Assembly: GCA_949987565.1 (NCBI GenBank)
Contig: OX465104.1
Span: 3,832,052-3,896,051 of the forward strand
Direction of reading: 5' to 3'
Source of the DNA: Luidia sarsii
Taxonomy: Eukaryota; Echinodermata; Asteroidea; Paxillosida; Luidiidae
Length of the DNA stretch: 64,000 bases
Under the pieces are notes generated by a model, which saw nothing but the letters and a program-made list of their open reading frames with translations, did no database searches and was not told the origin of the DNA. The position numbers were made by a program, and so were the translations under genes. Below, in pieces: positions 43,811 to 55,699 of the stretch; the first letter of the stretch is position 1; every line of letters begins with the position of its first letter.

Positions 43811-45987
43811 TACCAGTCTGCACAGTGAACTGAGCCACTGACCAAGCCACTGGGTCTAACTCATTCTCCTACCAGTCTGCACAGTGAACTGAGCCACTGA
43901 CCAAGCCATTGGGTCTAACTCATTCTCCTACCAGTCTGCGCAGTGAACTGAGCCACTGACCAAGCCACTGGGTCTAACTCATTCTCCCACCAGTCTGCAC
44001 AGTGAACTGAGCCACTGACCAAGCCACTGGGTCTAACTCATTCTCCTACCAGTCTGCACAGTGAACTGAGCCACTGACCAAGCCACTGGGTCTAACTCAT
44101 TCTCCTACCAGTCTGCACAGTGAACTGAGCCACTGACCAAGCCACTGGGTCTGACTCATTCTCCTACCAGTCTGCGCAGTGAACTGAGCCACTGACCAAG
44201 CCACTGGGTCTAACTCATTCTCCTATCAGTCTGCGCAGTGAACTGAGCCACTGGCCAAGCCACTGGGTCTAACTCATTCTCCTACCAGTCTGCACAGTGA
44301 ACTGAGCCACTGACCAAGCCACTGGGTCTGACTCATTCTCCTACCAGTCTGCACAGTGAACTGAGCCACTGACCAAGCCACTGGGTCTAACTCATTCTCC
44401 TATCAGTCTGCGCAGTGAACTGAGCCACTGACCAAGCCACTGGGTCTAACTCATTCTCCTACCAGTCTGCACAGTGAACTGAGCCACTGACCAAGCCACT
44501 GGGTCTGACTCATTCTCCTACCAGTCTGCACAGTGAACTGAGCCACTGACCAAGCCACTGGGTCTAACTCATTCTCCTATCAGTCTGCGCAGTGAACTGA
44601 GCCACTGACCAAGCCACTGGGTCTAACTCATTCTCCTATCAGTCTGCGCAGTGAACTGAGCCACTGACCAAGCCACTGGGTCTGACTCATTCTCCTACCA
44701 GTCTGCACAGTGAACTGAGCCACTGACCAAGCCACTGGGTCTGACTCATTCTCCTACCAGTCTGCAAAGTGAACTGAGCCACTGACCAAGCCACTGGGTC
44801 TAACTCATTCTCCCACCAGTCTGCACAGTGAACTGAGCCACCGACCAAGCCACTGGGTCTAACTCATTCTCCTACCAGTCTGCGCAGTGAACTGAGCCAC
44901 TGACCAAGCCACTGGGTCTAACTCATTCTCCTACCAGTCTGCACAGTGAACTGAGCCACTGACCAAGCCATTGGGTCTAACTCATTCTCCTACCAGTCTG
45001 CACAGTGAACTGAGCCACTGACCAAGCCACTGGGTCTAACTCATTCTCCTACCAGTCTGCGCAGTGAACTGAGCCACTGACCAAGCCACTGGGTCTAACT
45101 CATTCTCCTACCAGTCTGCACAGTGAACTGAGCCACTGACCAAGCCACTGGGTCTAACTCATTCTCCTACCAGTCTGCACAGTGAACTGAGCCACTGACC
45201 AAGCCACTGGGTCTAACTCATTCTCCTACCAGTCTGCACAGTGAACTGAGCCACTGACCAAGCCACTGGGTCTATCTCATTCTCCCACCAGTCTGCACAG
45301 TGAACTGAGCCACTGACCAAGCCACTGGGTCTAACTCATTCTCCTACCAGTCTGCACAGTGAACTGAGCCACTGACCAAGCCACTGGGTCTAACTCATTC
45401 TCCTACCAGTCTGCACAGTGAACTGAGCCACTGACCAAGCCACTGGGTCTAACTCATTCTCCTACCAGTCTGCGCAGTGAACTGAGCCACTGACCAAGCC
45501 ACTGGGTCTAACTTATTCTCCTACCAGTCTGCACAGTGAACTGAGCCACTGACCAAGCCACTGGGTCTAACTCATTCTCCTACCAGTCTGCACAGTGAAC
45601 TGAGCCACTGACCAAGCCACTGGGTCTAACTCATTCTCCTACCAGTCTGCACAGTGAACTGAGCCACTGACCAAGCCACTGGGTCTAACTCATTCTCCTA
45701 CCAGTCTGCACAGTGAACTGAGCCACTGACCAAGCCACTGGGTCTAACTCATTCTCCTACCAGTCTGCACAGTGAACTGAGCCACTGACCAAGCCACTGG
45801 GTCTAACTCATTCTCCTACCAGTCTGCACAGTGAACTGAGCCACTGACCAAGCCACTGGGTCTAACTCATTCTCCTACCAGTCTGCACAGTGAACTGAGC
45901 CACTGACCAAGCCACTGGGTCTAACTCATTCTCCTACCAGTCTGCACAGTGAACTGAGCCACTGACCAAGCCACTGGGTCTGACTCA
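43811..45987. repeat. Satellite array, 59-bp unit, about 37 copies
   Basis: The unit includes CCAGTCTGCACAGTGAACTG, AGCCACTGACCAAGCCACTG and GGTCTAACTCATTCTCCTA. Units differ at few sites (CACAGT/CGCAGT, CTACC/CTATC/CCACC, CTAAC/CTGAC). The very low divergence points to recent amplification or homogenisation. Both strands carry stops in the frames that I checked, so no protein is implied. Confidence 0.97.
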
Positions 45988-46589
45988 TAAGGAGCCGAGG
46001 CCATTGTCTCAGACAGGATGTTTACTCTTCCTGAGGGACACACCACTATAAAAAACCCAAACCAGTTCTGCTATAATAGGTCGCCTTAATTAGTTGGGCT
46101 TTAAACAAAACAAAAACAAGTCAGGTGAGGGGACTCCTGTAAAAACTTGGGATTTAAATGAAAAAAAAAATCTATACAAACCACACAAACTATGCGGGCC
46201 AGCCACACATGCAACCAGGCAAAGCACTCAGCATACAGTGCAAAATAAGTATGCACCTAGTAGGGCAACTCCTCATAGAAATTGATGCAACACGTTTTGT
46301 GATGAATTGGACGCGTTTGCTGGGTTTCAACGAATGAAGACGCTGTTTTTGATGTGCTGTGCTATTGATGAAATTTTTAAACAAAAGCTGGACAATTACT
46401 TTTGCTTTTAGTTATAGAGGTCTTGCTAGGATCGAATTTTGGATTTTACTTTTAGTTTGTTAGGTGCCTTGCAGAAGGGCATCATAATTATATCTAAGAA
46501 GGGCAAAAATATCATATATCTAATAAGTGATATACAAAAAAGTTGCAAACTGCTTACTGACTAAAATTACCAAAATGCAAATGTTAAGA

Positions 46590-46856
46590 TTTAGTGGGCC
46601 TGACGTTTCGATCCTAGCAGAACCTTTCTCAAAGGCAGAGTTACAAGGACAAAACAGATACATAACACGAGGGACGGGGAGAGAGTGAATAGGACACGGA
46701 TGAGAAAAAAAGGACAAAGAGTAAAGCTGGTAGGGTGAGATCAAAGGGCAAGTAGTAGGGTAGGGATTATTGAGAAGAGGGGGAAAGATGTTTTGTCCTT
46801 GTCACTCTGCGTTTGAGAAAGGTCCTGCTAGGATCGAAACGTCAGGCCCACTAAAT
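46590..46856. repeat. Penelope-terminus inverted pair
   Basis: TTAGTGGGCCTGACGTTTCG at the left and its complement at the right enclose about 210 bp that matches the tails of the fragments at 27700-27950 and 28870-29120. No GIY-YIG sequence remains. Confidence 0.6.
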
Positions 46857-47671
46857 AGTTTTATTTTAATTTAAATTAAATTTTACTCAATATTTTTCAT
46901 TTTGTACGTGCTCCAATCCTATCCTCATATAGAACCCCTTTGTTTCACAGTCCCTTTAGAATGAGAAAAACCCTCTGTTGTATAGCCCCTCCAGAATGAT
47001 AAAATGTACACCCCCCATAATGTTTTTGGTATTGGCCCATACAGGCACAGTCACTTTCAAGCGACTGCGTACGTGTGCATTCAGACCATCTCTCCGTTGT
47101 CTTTGCCAATACAGGTATGCACATAAACTATTGCTATTCTTTGATATATAGAGGTCCCCTTGTTCCTCATTCTCTTTGTATTCATCGGTGATTTGAATTG
47201 ATTGATTAATCTGCAGATAAAGGTAAATGTATTGTTCTTTTATCTATCGCCTTTTGATTGGGATGAGGACCGAAACTTTGTTGAATTCTCTCAGCTAGTT
47301 ACCAAAGTTTCCATGACAGTAGCAGAAAGAATGATTAGGTTATAGCTTGGACACATGAATAAGTGATGCTTAGGGAGTCCAGTTTGTTGATCGGTTGATC
47401 ATATTGCTACCGTATGAGGACTAAGATTTTGAAGGATGTGCGTTGAAACTGCAGCACATTGTAATCTACAGCACAATGTGCAAGTTCAGAACACAGTGTC
47501 CCCTAATAAACTCTTTGTCGATGTTTGAGTGAAGATTTCTAAAAAAGTACAACATCCCAGGCAGTAAGATTTCAACGTGAGGAGTCTATCATCTACAAAC
47601 AGTGTAAATTCGAAGGAAATATGTTGACATTGATATGTTTCCCAATCGATCTTCCCAATGTTGTAACGGGC
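46857..47671. other. Intergenic, no gene recognised
   Basis: AT-rich single-copy-looking sequence with a short decayed relative of the next element at its right end. Confidence 0.4.
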
Positions 47672-48037
47672 CTTTAAAGCCCCTACACAACATTGGTAAG
47701 ATCGAAAAACAGAAATGTTCCCAGATTTACATGAAACTTGTAACAGTTTAAAGATGGTTATGGTAGAAACCTCGCACTGAAATATTTCAGCCTAAAATGT
47801 TGTATTTTGGGAGAAAGGAGTAAAAGAAATCGTTACGTCTCACTGTTTTTCGGAACAGTACGGCGTTGAATGCTGCATTTTCGCGAAACAAATGAAGCGG
47901 TTTCCACGGTTTTCTGAGACTCATTGGCGGATTGAGCTGAAATTTCCACAGGTGTGCTATTTCATGCATATGTTGGATCAGACAACGTATGGATGCTATT
48001 CTTTGACCTCGACCAATGCTGTATAGGGGCTTTAAAG
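47672..48037. mobile_element. MITE with CTTTAAAGCCCCTACA termini
   Basis: The ends CTTTAAAGCCCCTACACAAC and GCTGTATAGGGGCTTTAAAG are inverted. Relatives are at 58938-59305 and 62319-62670, sharing ACAACATTGG and AAGATCG. The TTTAA at each end could be the target duplication. Confidence 0.6.
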
Positions 48038-49469
48038 TAAGTTGTTAAGTTCCTGACAAATTGAACGACTAGCAATCCTTCATGCGATACGTACTGGTAT
48101 GCCGACGTCTATATCTCTTCTGTGTGTTTGAATGTGTAGATTCCTCGTGGACTCATAAAACACAGAGCTATGAGAACAAATATGCCAGCAGTAAACAAAT
48201 CAGTCGGTCCATCCATAAAGCATTAGATTTATTTCATTCATGACAAAGTTGTGTACAATAACTATATAACCTTTAAAATATATTGTATATCTATATCTAT
48301 ACTGCCACGAAACTACTGATATATTATCGTATAACTACACAAATAAAAAGTTTACAAGAAATAATAACTGAACTGATTGGGACTTCATGGCACTGGTAAA
48401 AAAGCTACGAAGGACATACTTTTCGATGTTATAATTATAAAGTAGCTTAGGGAATTTGTAAGCAACTCTTAAAATGTAGTTGAAAAAGGATCCACAGACT
48501 GCTATGTACAAATGCTTAACTTTGAAATTAACCTTGGTGGCACGTTTCACTGAGTTGATATCGCTTGCAAATCCTCAAGGGAACTGGAATGTGTAAGTGT
48601 CTTTTGAGTTGAATAATGATTGCATTGTATACATTCAACAAGGGTAGTTCTCTATCATTTCTTGAATATTTCTTTTTTTAGGGTGGGGGCTCTAGGTCCA
48701 ATGTGATTAGCCCCAACCTGAGTGGCAGTGCTGCGTTGAAAGGAGGGTACGCCCAATTGGCAAAGTGCCCAATTTCCGGACACTGCAAATTTGAGAAATA
48801 GCTCACTTTTGAGGAAGTTTTGCTCTGGTGTCAGACATTCTGTGACATTCAGTTAGCGCTCGAAAATCTGCCATTTTCGAGAAAAGGGGAAATTTGGTGA
48901 AGGACGTTCCCCTCATCAATGCAAAATCAGATTATAATTATCTATGATGCAATGCGGTACCTGGCACTGCACAATTTTGAATCCACCACAACACCTCAAC
49001 CAGCTCGGTGGTCCGGTTGCTAAGACGTCTGTACTGGAAAGCAGGAGTCTCGGAACTGAATCCCTCCCGACCTGCCTGTATGGTTTGATTTTTTTTCTGC
49101 AGGCAATCGGGCAAAGCACAGGGCATACGTACAGCGCTCAACTACACGTCGACAAGGCCAAACCCTTGTTGAAGCCATAGATTTGTGCGGTCTTGTAACA
49201 AGATCTGAAATCCATTCCAATATTCAAAATGGAGTATTTGGCACAGAACCAAGCCTGTCGTTTTCTCGATTGCACGTGAAAACTCCTTCCTCCCACCCCT
49301 TTCCTCCCACCCACCCCCACCGCAATTCCGAAGACTTGTCTGAAATCCACTGGCTCACGGATTTGAGCACTCGTGAGTCTGTATAGGTCCTCGGGCGAAG
49401 CGGCTTCCATAGAGCCGCGTGCACGTTTTGAAGCCGCAGCCGTAGCCACGGCGCGTGGCTGTACGGGCC
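48038..49469 (-). other. 3' flank of copy B
   Basis: From about 48430 it matches the window start (for example GAGTTGATATCGCTTGCAAA), so the duplicated segment extends past the left edge of the window. A minus-strand AATAAA lies at 48233-48228 and could be a polyadenylation signal. A degenerate tRNA-like unit is at 48975-49065. Confidence 0.5.
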
Positions 49470-49656
49470 TTAGTCCTTCTTGGGTCTCTTGTAATCTCGC
49501 GTGCAGACCGTCCAGGCGGGATCCCACGAGAGTTCGGTGATGTTGACCGAGACGAAGGTGTAGAGGGCGTTTAGGGTCACCCTGACGGGCGGGTAGACCA
49601 GGTTGCTCAGCCCGTCTGTCTGCAGTCTTTGCCGGGCGTAGTCCAGCAGACAAACC
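49470..49656 (-). CDS. Copy B exon 6
   Basis: 187 bp, acceptor TTTCTACAG. It encodes TDGLSNLVYPPVRV and ALYTFVSVNITELS and a C-terminus seven residues longer than copy A. Confidence 0.85.
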
Positions 49657-52600
49657 CTGTAGAAACAGTCAAAAAGAAAAGGCGCCAAAAGTCACAAACA
49701 GACGATGAGCATGCAGAAAGTGCATTCACACAGCGTCATGATTCCGTCTGTACAACAGAGGGCTCGAGCACAACAGACACTCGTCACGCGGGTCGCGCAC
49801 TACTTCGGGATCGCCAATATAGAGAACACGAGGTACCAGATCTCTCCAACCTCGTGATTCAAATCCCTATTACGTCACAGGCGGGGTACCGGACTATTGA
49901 GCCTGTACAGCCTCGGTTTGGATACCACAAGCTTTTACGAATCCCTGCTGGGCCTTTTTTTTTTAACCAAAGCTCGGCCTCGGCTCAGTCTCCTACTTTG
50001 TCATCCATTTTAAAGGTAGGGATGAAAATGGGAGGCCTTTGGCTTCGTTTTTGAATGCTATAATTATACACTACGTTTTGAATACACAAGGAAGATTTTT
50101 CCTGCTTAGCAGACTGTCTCACTTAAGCGGCTCTATGAAACTGGGTGCTGGGCCCTGTTTTTTGCGCGATTTTGCATGAATAAAACCCAACTCAACCCAC
50201 ACTCCACCACAGCACCGAACCCATCATCCCCCCGTGTACCTTTTCTTATTCCTGGGGGCGCTCTTGTGGACCGGGACTTGAACCCTGAGATCTTTGGTTT
50301 TGCGTACCAGCGCTCTTATAACATCCGAGCCTTCCAGCCCTTAGATGGTGGCCTTCCCGAACAGTCAACTGTTATAGTCTTTGTCAATGGTTGGGGCACC
50401 AGTCAGTATAGCATTTCATTATATATGACTGCCGTATATCTCCAGGGATCACGCCCTCGCTTTCATTCCGATGCAAACAGCCACTAATGCTGTAAGCCTG
50501 GTTTTAGCACCTCGGGGATCACAAAAAATCACTCCAATTTAAATGCCAAATCCGTCCGAATCCCTATTCACCCACCCCCGTATATAGTTACCTTTTCTTA
50601 TTCCTGGGGGCGCTCTTGTGGTGCTCGGCGATGACGTTGTAGAAGCCCGTCACACCCCAGGGGCGCGTCTTGAAGAAGCCCTTGGACTGGATCCGGATCA
50701 GGATGTCGTCATCCTCCCCTCCCCAGCCCCAGTAAGCGTTGGGGAAGCCGTTGAACTTCTGGATCTGCGACCGCGTGAACCCGGTGACGGCGCCGAAGAA
50801 GAAGCTGTACTGCAGCCTGAAAAAAAACCAAGACAGATTTTTGTGTTTGTATCATTTCCTACAAGTTGCCCAGAAGTACTCTCATTTTGAAAAAAAAAAT
50901 GGCAAAGCAACCCTTGACTGGACCGGGACATGAACCCGAGACCTCTGGTTTTGAGTACCAGCGCTCTTATACCTTCTAAACTATCTAGCCCTTAGAAGGT
51001 GGCTTACATAATTATTTGATCTATTTCAAATCTATAACAAATCAAGTATTGAGTATCAGCGCTCTTAACATCTGAGATACCTTATCCCCCGGGACACATT
51101 TTAGAGGGGGGGGGCAGAATTATCCTTCATTATTATCGAAAAAGGGCCTAGGCTTCTTATAATGTTGTGTGTATTGCTAGGCAGGACCTACTTGTAGTCC
51201 CATCTGTCGGCGCCCGAGATGAAGTGGCGTGGCATGTGGCTGCAGCCGTAGTAGTTGGCGTCGTTCAGTGGGAGATGGTCCACGTCGTGGAAGATGAAGC
51301 AGTCCCAGCGGCTGAAGTTGAGCGCCTGCTGGAAGCCCACGTTCATCAGCATGGCTCGGTTGAACTTGAGCTCGTTGGCCTACAGCACGGGAACGCATAC
51401 AAACAAAAGCCCTATAAATGGTTGAATTGCTTCTGACTGGCGCCCACACCCCGGTGTGACAGACTAGTCTAAAATGGGTGGCATGATCAAATGGGTGGGC
51501 TGCCAAATATGGGCAATCAGGTTAGCGTAAAGGGCGCCCGCACGTGCTCAGTTCACCCACCCATCTTAGCACGCCGCCTATTTTCAGGTTGTCGCTACGT
51601 GCTCATCAGATGGGTGGTGACGTCACCCACCCCTTTTAGCACGGCCACCCACTTGAGATCGTGACACCGGCATAGACCTTACTTTTGGTTACAAGCATTG
51701 ACCGGAAACCCACGCATGCGCACTCTTTGGTTGGCAAGATTTCAGGATGATCATAACTACGTAAGGTAGGAGACACCCGGTGCTGTCTGATATTGACCAA
51801 ATTACCGAAGATCATTCCTATGTTTCAGTTTCTCAGGTCACAATTTTGACATCCTCTTACGCCAACCAACTAGACAAAGTTATTTTCAAGATAAAGATAT
51901 AACGACAAACCGATGGTTAAATTTCAGAGCGGAGCAAGACGCTGACAGTAGGCCTATGGGCCTCGGATTCAGGGAAACGGAAAATTGTTCGTTCCAAATC
52001 TCTTCTGTATCGTTTGCTGCAGCAACAAATACAGCAACTTAATACCACTTTCCGTCACAGAACACCATTCAGGACAAATTAATGTAACTTTGCGAGAATT
52101 GTTATCGGCGTACCAAGGCTATGAGAAGTTCCGGTATTTTGTATCATGGTTGTACACAAAGTTCGCGCCACTGCCAACCAAGATGGCGGATGTGTTTTGT
52201 CGCGTGACTTGTGACGTGGCAAAAGAAAGGTCTATATTTAGGAAGGCAGTCATTTAAGGGCTGGTTAGCTCAAATGGGAAGAGCGCTGGTATGCAGAACC
52301 AGAAGTCTCGGGTTCAAATCCCGGTCTAGTCTTCCAGCCCTTTATAGTTAGAAAGTTTACTGTGACGCTATATAGAAATATATCTCCCAGAAGGAAGTGT
52401 GGTTCTGACAGTAGTGCTGTAATATAATAGATATTAAATGATGCTTGGATAATGTAATTCAGTGCTTATTACGTCGAGCAGGGCAAACCCTCATTGAGAT
52501 GCCTACAGCGGGAACGCAAGTATGTTTTCTCAAGTGCCTATGACCGTTTTCGAAATGAAGGCTTAGGCTCGGGCTCAGGCTTCGTCTCCGTCTGACAAAA

Positions 52601-54251
52601 CCTGAAAATCCAGGCCGTAGTTTGTTTCCAAATAATATATGATGGTTTGTTGGCTTGATAGGTACAGAGTAGTCACCAGGAACCTGGGGTCAAAAAATTG
52701 TTTTTAGATGCCTGTGATATTATAACGATAAGCCTAAACCCGAGCCTATAATAAGCCTTCATTTCGAAAAAGGTGGTGTATAGATACACCACTATCTAAT
52801 GGTTATACATTATTGATTCACGTGGTACAATGTTGTCCTAGCCTTGGTATATGATAGTGGAACACTTTGACTTGGTTTGGTGTACCGCTAGGTCTCTAGG
52901 CATAGGTGGAGAAGTGTTACTTGGCGGTAGAAATAGACCGAGCACCACGGATAGCAAAGGATACTGCGAAGCATCAAGATTGGGTCGATGGGTGGTTTAT
53001 TAGAAACCCAGACTAACTTGACTGCTCGAGGTTTGGCCAGCAGAAGGAGGCAAGGTGGAGAAATCTAACTTGAAAGGGGATGGGGACATTACTTTTATAC
53101 ACCGATAATGGAGACTGAATGGGTTTGGGGTAATACCTAAAAAGGACTTGTTTCTATCATTTACTGAAAATGCAATTGTAGTCAAATTATTAAATGTTGA
53201 ACAAGGGATGGGGTTGGATGAGAAACTATAGGGGACTGAATAATGAATAATGGATGATAAGGTGGTTTTCCTAATATGGACATGTTTTTGTCTTTGACAC
53301 TCTTTCTTAGAACAGTGACCATACCCATGATGTCATAGGGGACCTTCAAATGCCTATGGGGTTGGTCACTACCGGACTTGGTCCACAGGGGCATGGCTGG
53401 GGTGAACAAGGGACTAGAATTAGGGGCTTACATTAGATTTAGCACTGTAGGCAGCACAGAGGGGTTACAGAAGGATCGACTGTCGTTTGACCGGGGAATC
53501 TGGGTATTTTTGTTTACCTGCTCTATGACGTAGATCCCAAACTCCAGATTCTGCCGCTTGAGGAAGGGAACGATATTCCGCAGGAATATCGGGAGCTGGT
53601 AGAATCGGTCACGAAACGGAACGATCACGGCCACCTGAGAATAGTTTGAGAGAAAAAAGGCGTTCGTCTATAACTAGATAATCAGAAATACTAACGTATG
53701 TTAGTCCATCATTTCAATCAATAAGAGGGGAAAGATATTCCAAGAAACAAGATTTGGATATTCACGTCAGAGGCTTATTGGAGACTAGAATAACCAACTT
53801 TTGAGAAACAAATGAAAATGTTGCAAACTGCTTACTGACTAAATGACACAAGTGCGATTACAAAAACATTAGGAGGGCCTGACGTTTCGATCCTAGCAGG
53901 ACCTTTCAATTCTGCCTTTGAGAAACGGGTCCTCCTGGAAACAGCCGTAGATTAATTGGAAGAGTACCAGCTGCTTGCGCACCAAACGCACCTTCCAACG
54001 CGGACGGCAGGTCGCTGGTATCCAGTGGCCCCCGGGCACGTAGTAGTAGTCGTTCATCAAGATCCCCTCCGACAGGGCCTCAGAGACGGTCCCCTGCGGC
54101 TGTTTCCTGTGCGACTGCTTGAAATACACGGACCGGACCGCGGCGTTGTCCTTCCGCAAGTAGTTCCGGACGGCGTTCGTGTGCGTCCGCAATATTTCCT
54201 CGTCCGCGTGGTAGGGCTCTGTCCAGTTCATATACAGGGTCACATTTCCGT
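49470..54251 (-). CDS. Beta-1,4-galactosyltransferase family protein, copy B (exons 2-6, exon 1 outside)
   Basis: It is a paralogue of copy A in the same orientation. Exons: 54251-53992, 53634-53518, 51379-51192, 50816-50592 and 49656-49470. Exons 2-5 match copy A in length (260, 117, 188, 225 bp) and phase. The final exon is 187 bp and ends in KRPKKD. Motifs: VPFRDR, DVD in IFHDVDHLPLND, consensus YWGWGGEDDD, and IAEHH. Exon 2 begins with two bases of a split codon, so a phase-1 exon 1 with the membrane anchor must lie upstream; I found no candidate in 54252-64000. The predicted role is Golgi beta-1,4 glycosyl transfer from UDP-sugar. Introns are short (935, 375, 2,138 and 357 bp), so this copy is closer to the ancestral layout. 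Confidence 0.85.
50265..50580 (-). repeat. tRNA-derived SINE in copy B intron 5
   Basis: A tRNA-like unit at 50340-50265 and the body with TATCTCCAGGGATCACG. It corresponds to the split SINE at 2400-3320 in copy A, without the LINE. Confidence 0.65.
50592..50816 (-). CDS. Copy B exon 5
   Basis: 225 bp, encoding FFFGAVTGFTRSQIQKFNGF, PNAYWGWGGEDDD and GVTGFYNVIAEHH. The donor is GTAACT. Confidence 0.9.
50916..50990 (-). repeat. tRNA-like SINE head in copy B intron 4
   Basis: It is the partner of 3646-3718 in copy A, with GACTGGACCGGGACATGAAC at the 3' end. Confidence 0.65.
51192..51379 (-). CDS. Copy B exon 4
   Basis: 188 bp, encoding KFNRAMLMNVGFQQAL, the DVD motif and HFISGADRWDY, with donor GTAGGT. 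Confidence 0.9.
51451..51670. mobile_element. MITE with CCGGTGTCAC termini, copy 2
   Basis: 220 bp; it starts CCGGTGTGACAGACT and ends GATCGTGACACCGG, inverse to 25758-25980. Intron 3 of copy B. Confidence 0.65.
52259..52331 (+). repeat. tRNA-like unit able to fold as a cloverleaf
   Basis: It has 73 nt. D stem GCTC/GAGC, anticodon stem CTGGT/ACCAG with loop ATGCAGA (anticodon GCA), T arm CGGG-TTCAAAT-CCCG. The acceptor arm GGCTGGT/TCTAGTC pairs with wobbles and one mismatch. Near-identical heads in five SINE-like places argue for a SINE head and against a working tRNA-Cys gene. Confidence 0.6.
52332..53517. other. Copy B intron 3 remainder
   Basis: It includes GGCTTAGGCTCGGGCTC words shared with 8640-8700 and 58200-58240 and a stretch at 52850-53440 without recognised content. 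Confidence 0.4.
53518..53634 (-). CDS. Copy B exon 3
   Basis: 117 bp, encoding VAVIVPFRDRFYQLPIFLRN to YVIEQ, with donor GTAAAC. Confidence 0.9.
53866..53938. repeat. Half palindrome in copy B intron 2
   Basis: It corresponds to 10880-10979 of copy A but lacks the right arm. Confidence 0.6.
53992..54251 (-). CDS. Copy B exon 2
   Basis: 260 bp, acceptor TGTTTTCCAG, donor GTGCGT. It encodes NVTLYMNWTEPYHADEEILR and ends with ATCRPRWK. Confidence 0.85.
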
Positions 54252-54959
54252 CTGGAAAACAAAAAAAATTATGGGGAATTTATTTGACTTTTTGGAAGGG
54301 AAAAGTCGGTGTTTTTCAATCGATGTTTTTCCGGTGTATCGGGGCTTATATACCGGTAGTGTTACCCAACCATACGGCCTATCACAGCTTACCGGTACTG
54401 GAGGGGGGCATTGGTAAAATCCACTCATTGTCCACTCTCTGCTTTCAGTCAATCGACATCATAATGGGGTCCCTTAATCAAGTTGACAGCAAGAATTTCG
54501 ATGAATTATCATATAAACAGGAAGTGCATCTTTCGCTCGAAGACTATTTTTGGACGGCAAAAACGTCTGCCTCGGCGCACCGCGCGTGTCTTGAAGATGT
54601 GCTTTGTTTCGGTCGAGACCCGACAGGGCCTTAAAGGGGCACTACTGGATACGGAAAATGACCCAAATTGGATCTCTACTTTGAGGATTTGAAGGGGATT
54701 TTCTTACCCGTGCCGGCAAAATCGTTTTCTTGGCAAATGCCGTCTTCCCTTCCGTATGTGATATCTGCAAGAGAGACGGGAAAGAACAAAATGGGGCACT
54801 AACTTCATGTCAGATTGATTGTCATAATTATTTGCTCGATAGTTTGACTCGAAATTGAAACAACATTTCGTGAGCGTGTTTGCCCTATAATTATGCTCGA
54901 CGTTATTATTAAGCACTGTGTGCTCAGTGATTCGCCCAAATGCCTGCTGAAAAAAACAA

Positions 54960-55137
54960 CAATTAGAAGCAGCTCGGGCGGGATTCGAACCTGCGACTCC
55001 TGTTTTCTAGAGCAGACGTCTCATCGACCGCCAGGCCTGATGACCGCCGAGCTGGTCGAGGTCGGGCTTACGCGGCGGGGACTTGAACCCATGGCCCCAT
55101 GTCTTAACGCACTACAACTCGAACTGTCCAGCCCCTA
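54960..55137 (-). repeat. Composite of two tRNA-like units, copy B side
   Basis: It is a near-identical partner of 24509-24690. The flanking word CCTATAATTATGCTCGACGT occurs on both sides (54886 and 55164). Confidence 0.6.
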
Positions 55138-55278
55138 GTTATTAATTTTTGTGAGCGTTTGCCCTATAATTATGCTCGACGTTATTAAACACTCTGTACT
55201 CAGTGTTTTGCCCGTGAAATGTTAAGAATGTATCATTCTTCTCACTGGCTCGATGTGATTTTTTTTGGTGATGATCCC

Positions 55279-55688
55279 ATAGATCTTTATAAATAAACTA
55301 GAGTGCGCACTCCCCTATCAACGCGCGGTACGAACGCGTGCCGACACGGACGCGCATCCGCCATTACCAAAGAGGTCAACTTCAGCTCGAAGTGCCCGGA
55401 TGTCAGTAGCAATCGCGCGCAATATGAATGGGGAAAGGTATAGCCGAACGGTTGTGAATGCGGAAACAAAAATGTTATAGAAATGGTTTTTAGTAATGAA
55501 AGGAAAGGCCATCAATACATCAAGGGATCGGCGAATTTTAAAGTCCTACTTTCTTTTGTAAAAATATTTGATTAGTGTGTCCCATAGAGATCCACGCATT
55601 TGCACCTCTTTGGTAATGGCGTCGCAGTCCCCTTGTCGGCACGCGTCACGCGATGAGTGCGCGCTCTAGTTTATTTATAGAGCTCTAT
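55279..55688. mobile_element. 410-bp inverted-repeat element
   Basis: Ends of about 90 bp are inverted: TATAAATAAACTAGAGTGCG on the left and CGCTCTAGTTTATTTATA on the right, followed inward by GGCACGCG and ACCAAAGAGGT words. No coding potential. Confidence 0.7.
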
Positions 55689-55699
55689 GAATGATCCGG

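Noticed and set aside
43811..45987. CRISPR-like array, because of regular repeat spacing
   Set aside because: There are no unique spacers: the 59-bp units are contiguous and nearly identical, and the context is eukaryotic.
52259..52331. Functional tRNA-Cys gene
   Set aside because: The acceptor arm is imperfect and the same head occurs in several SINE-like repeats with body sequence attached.
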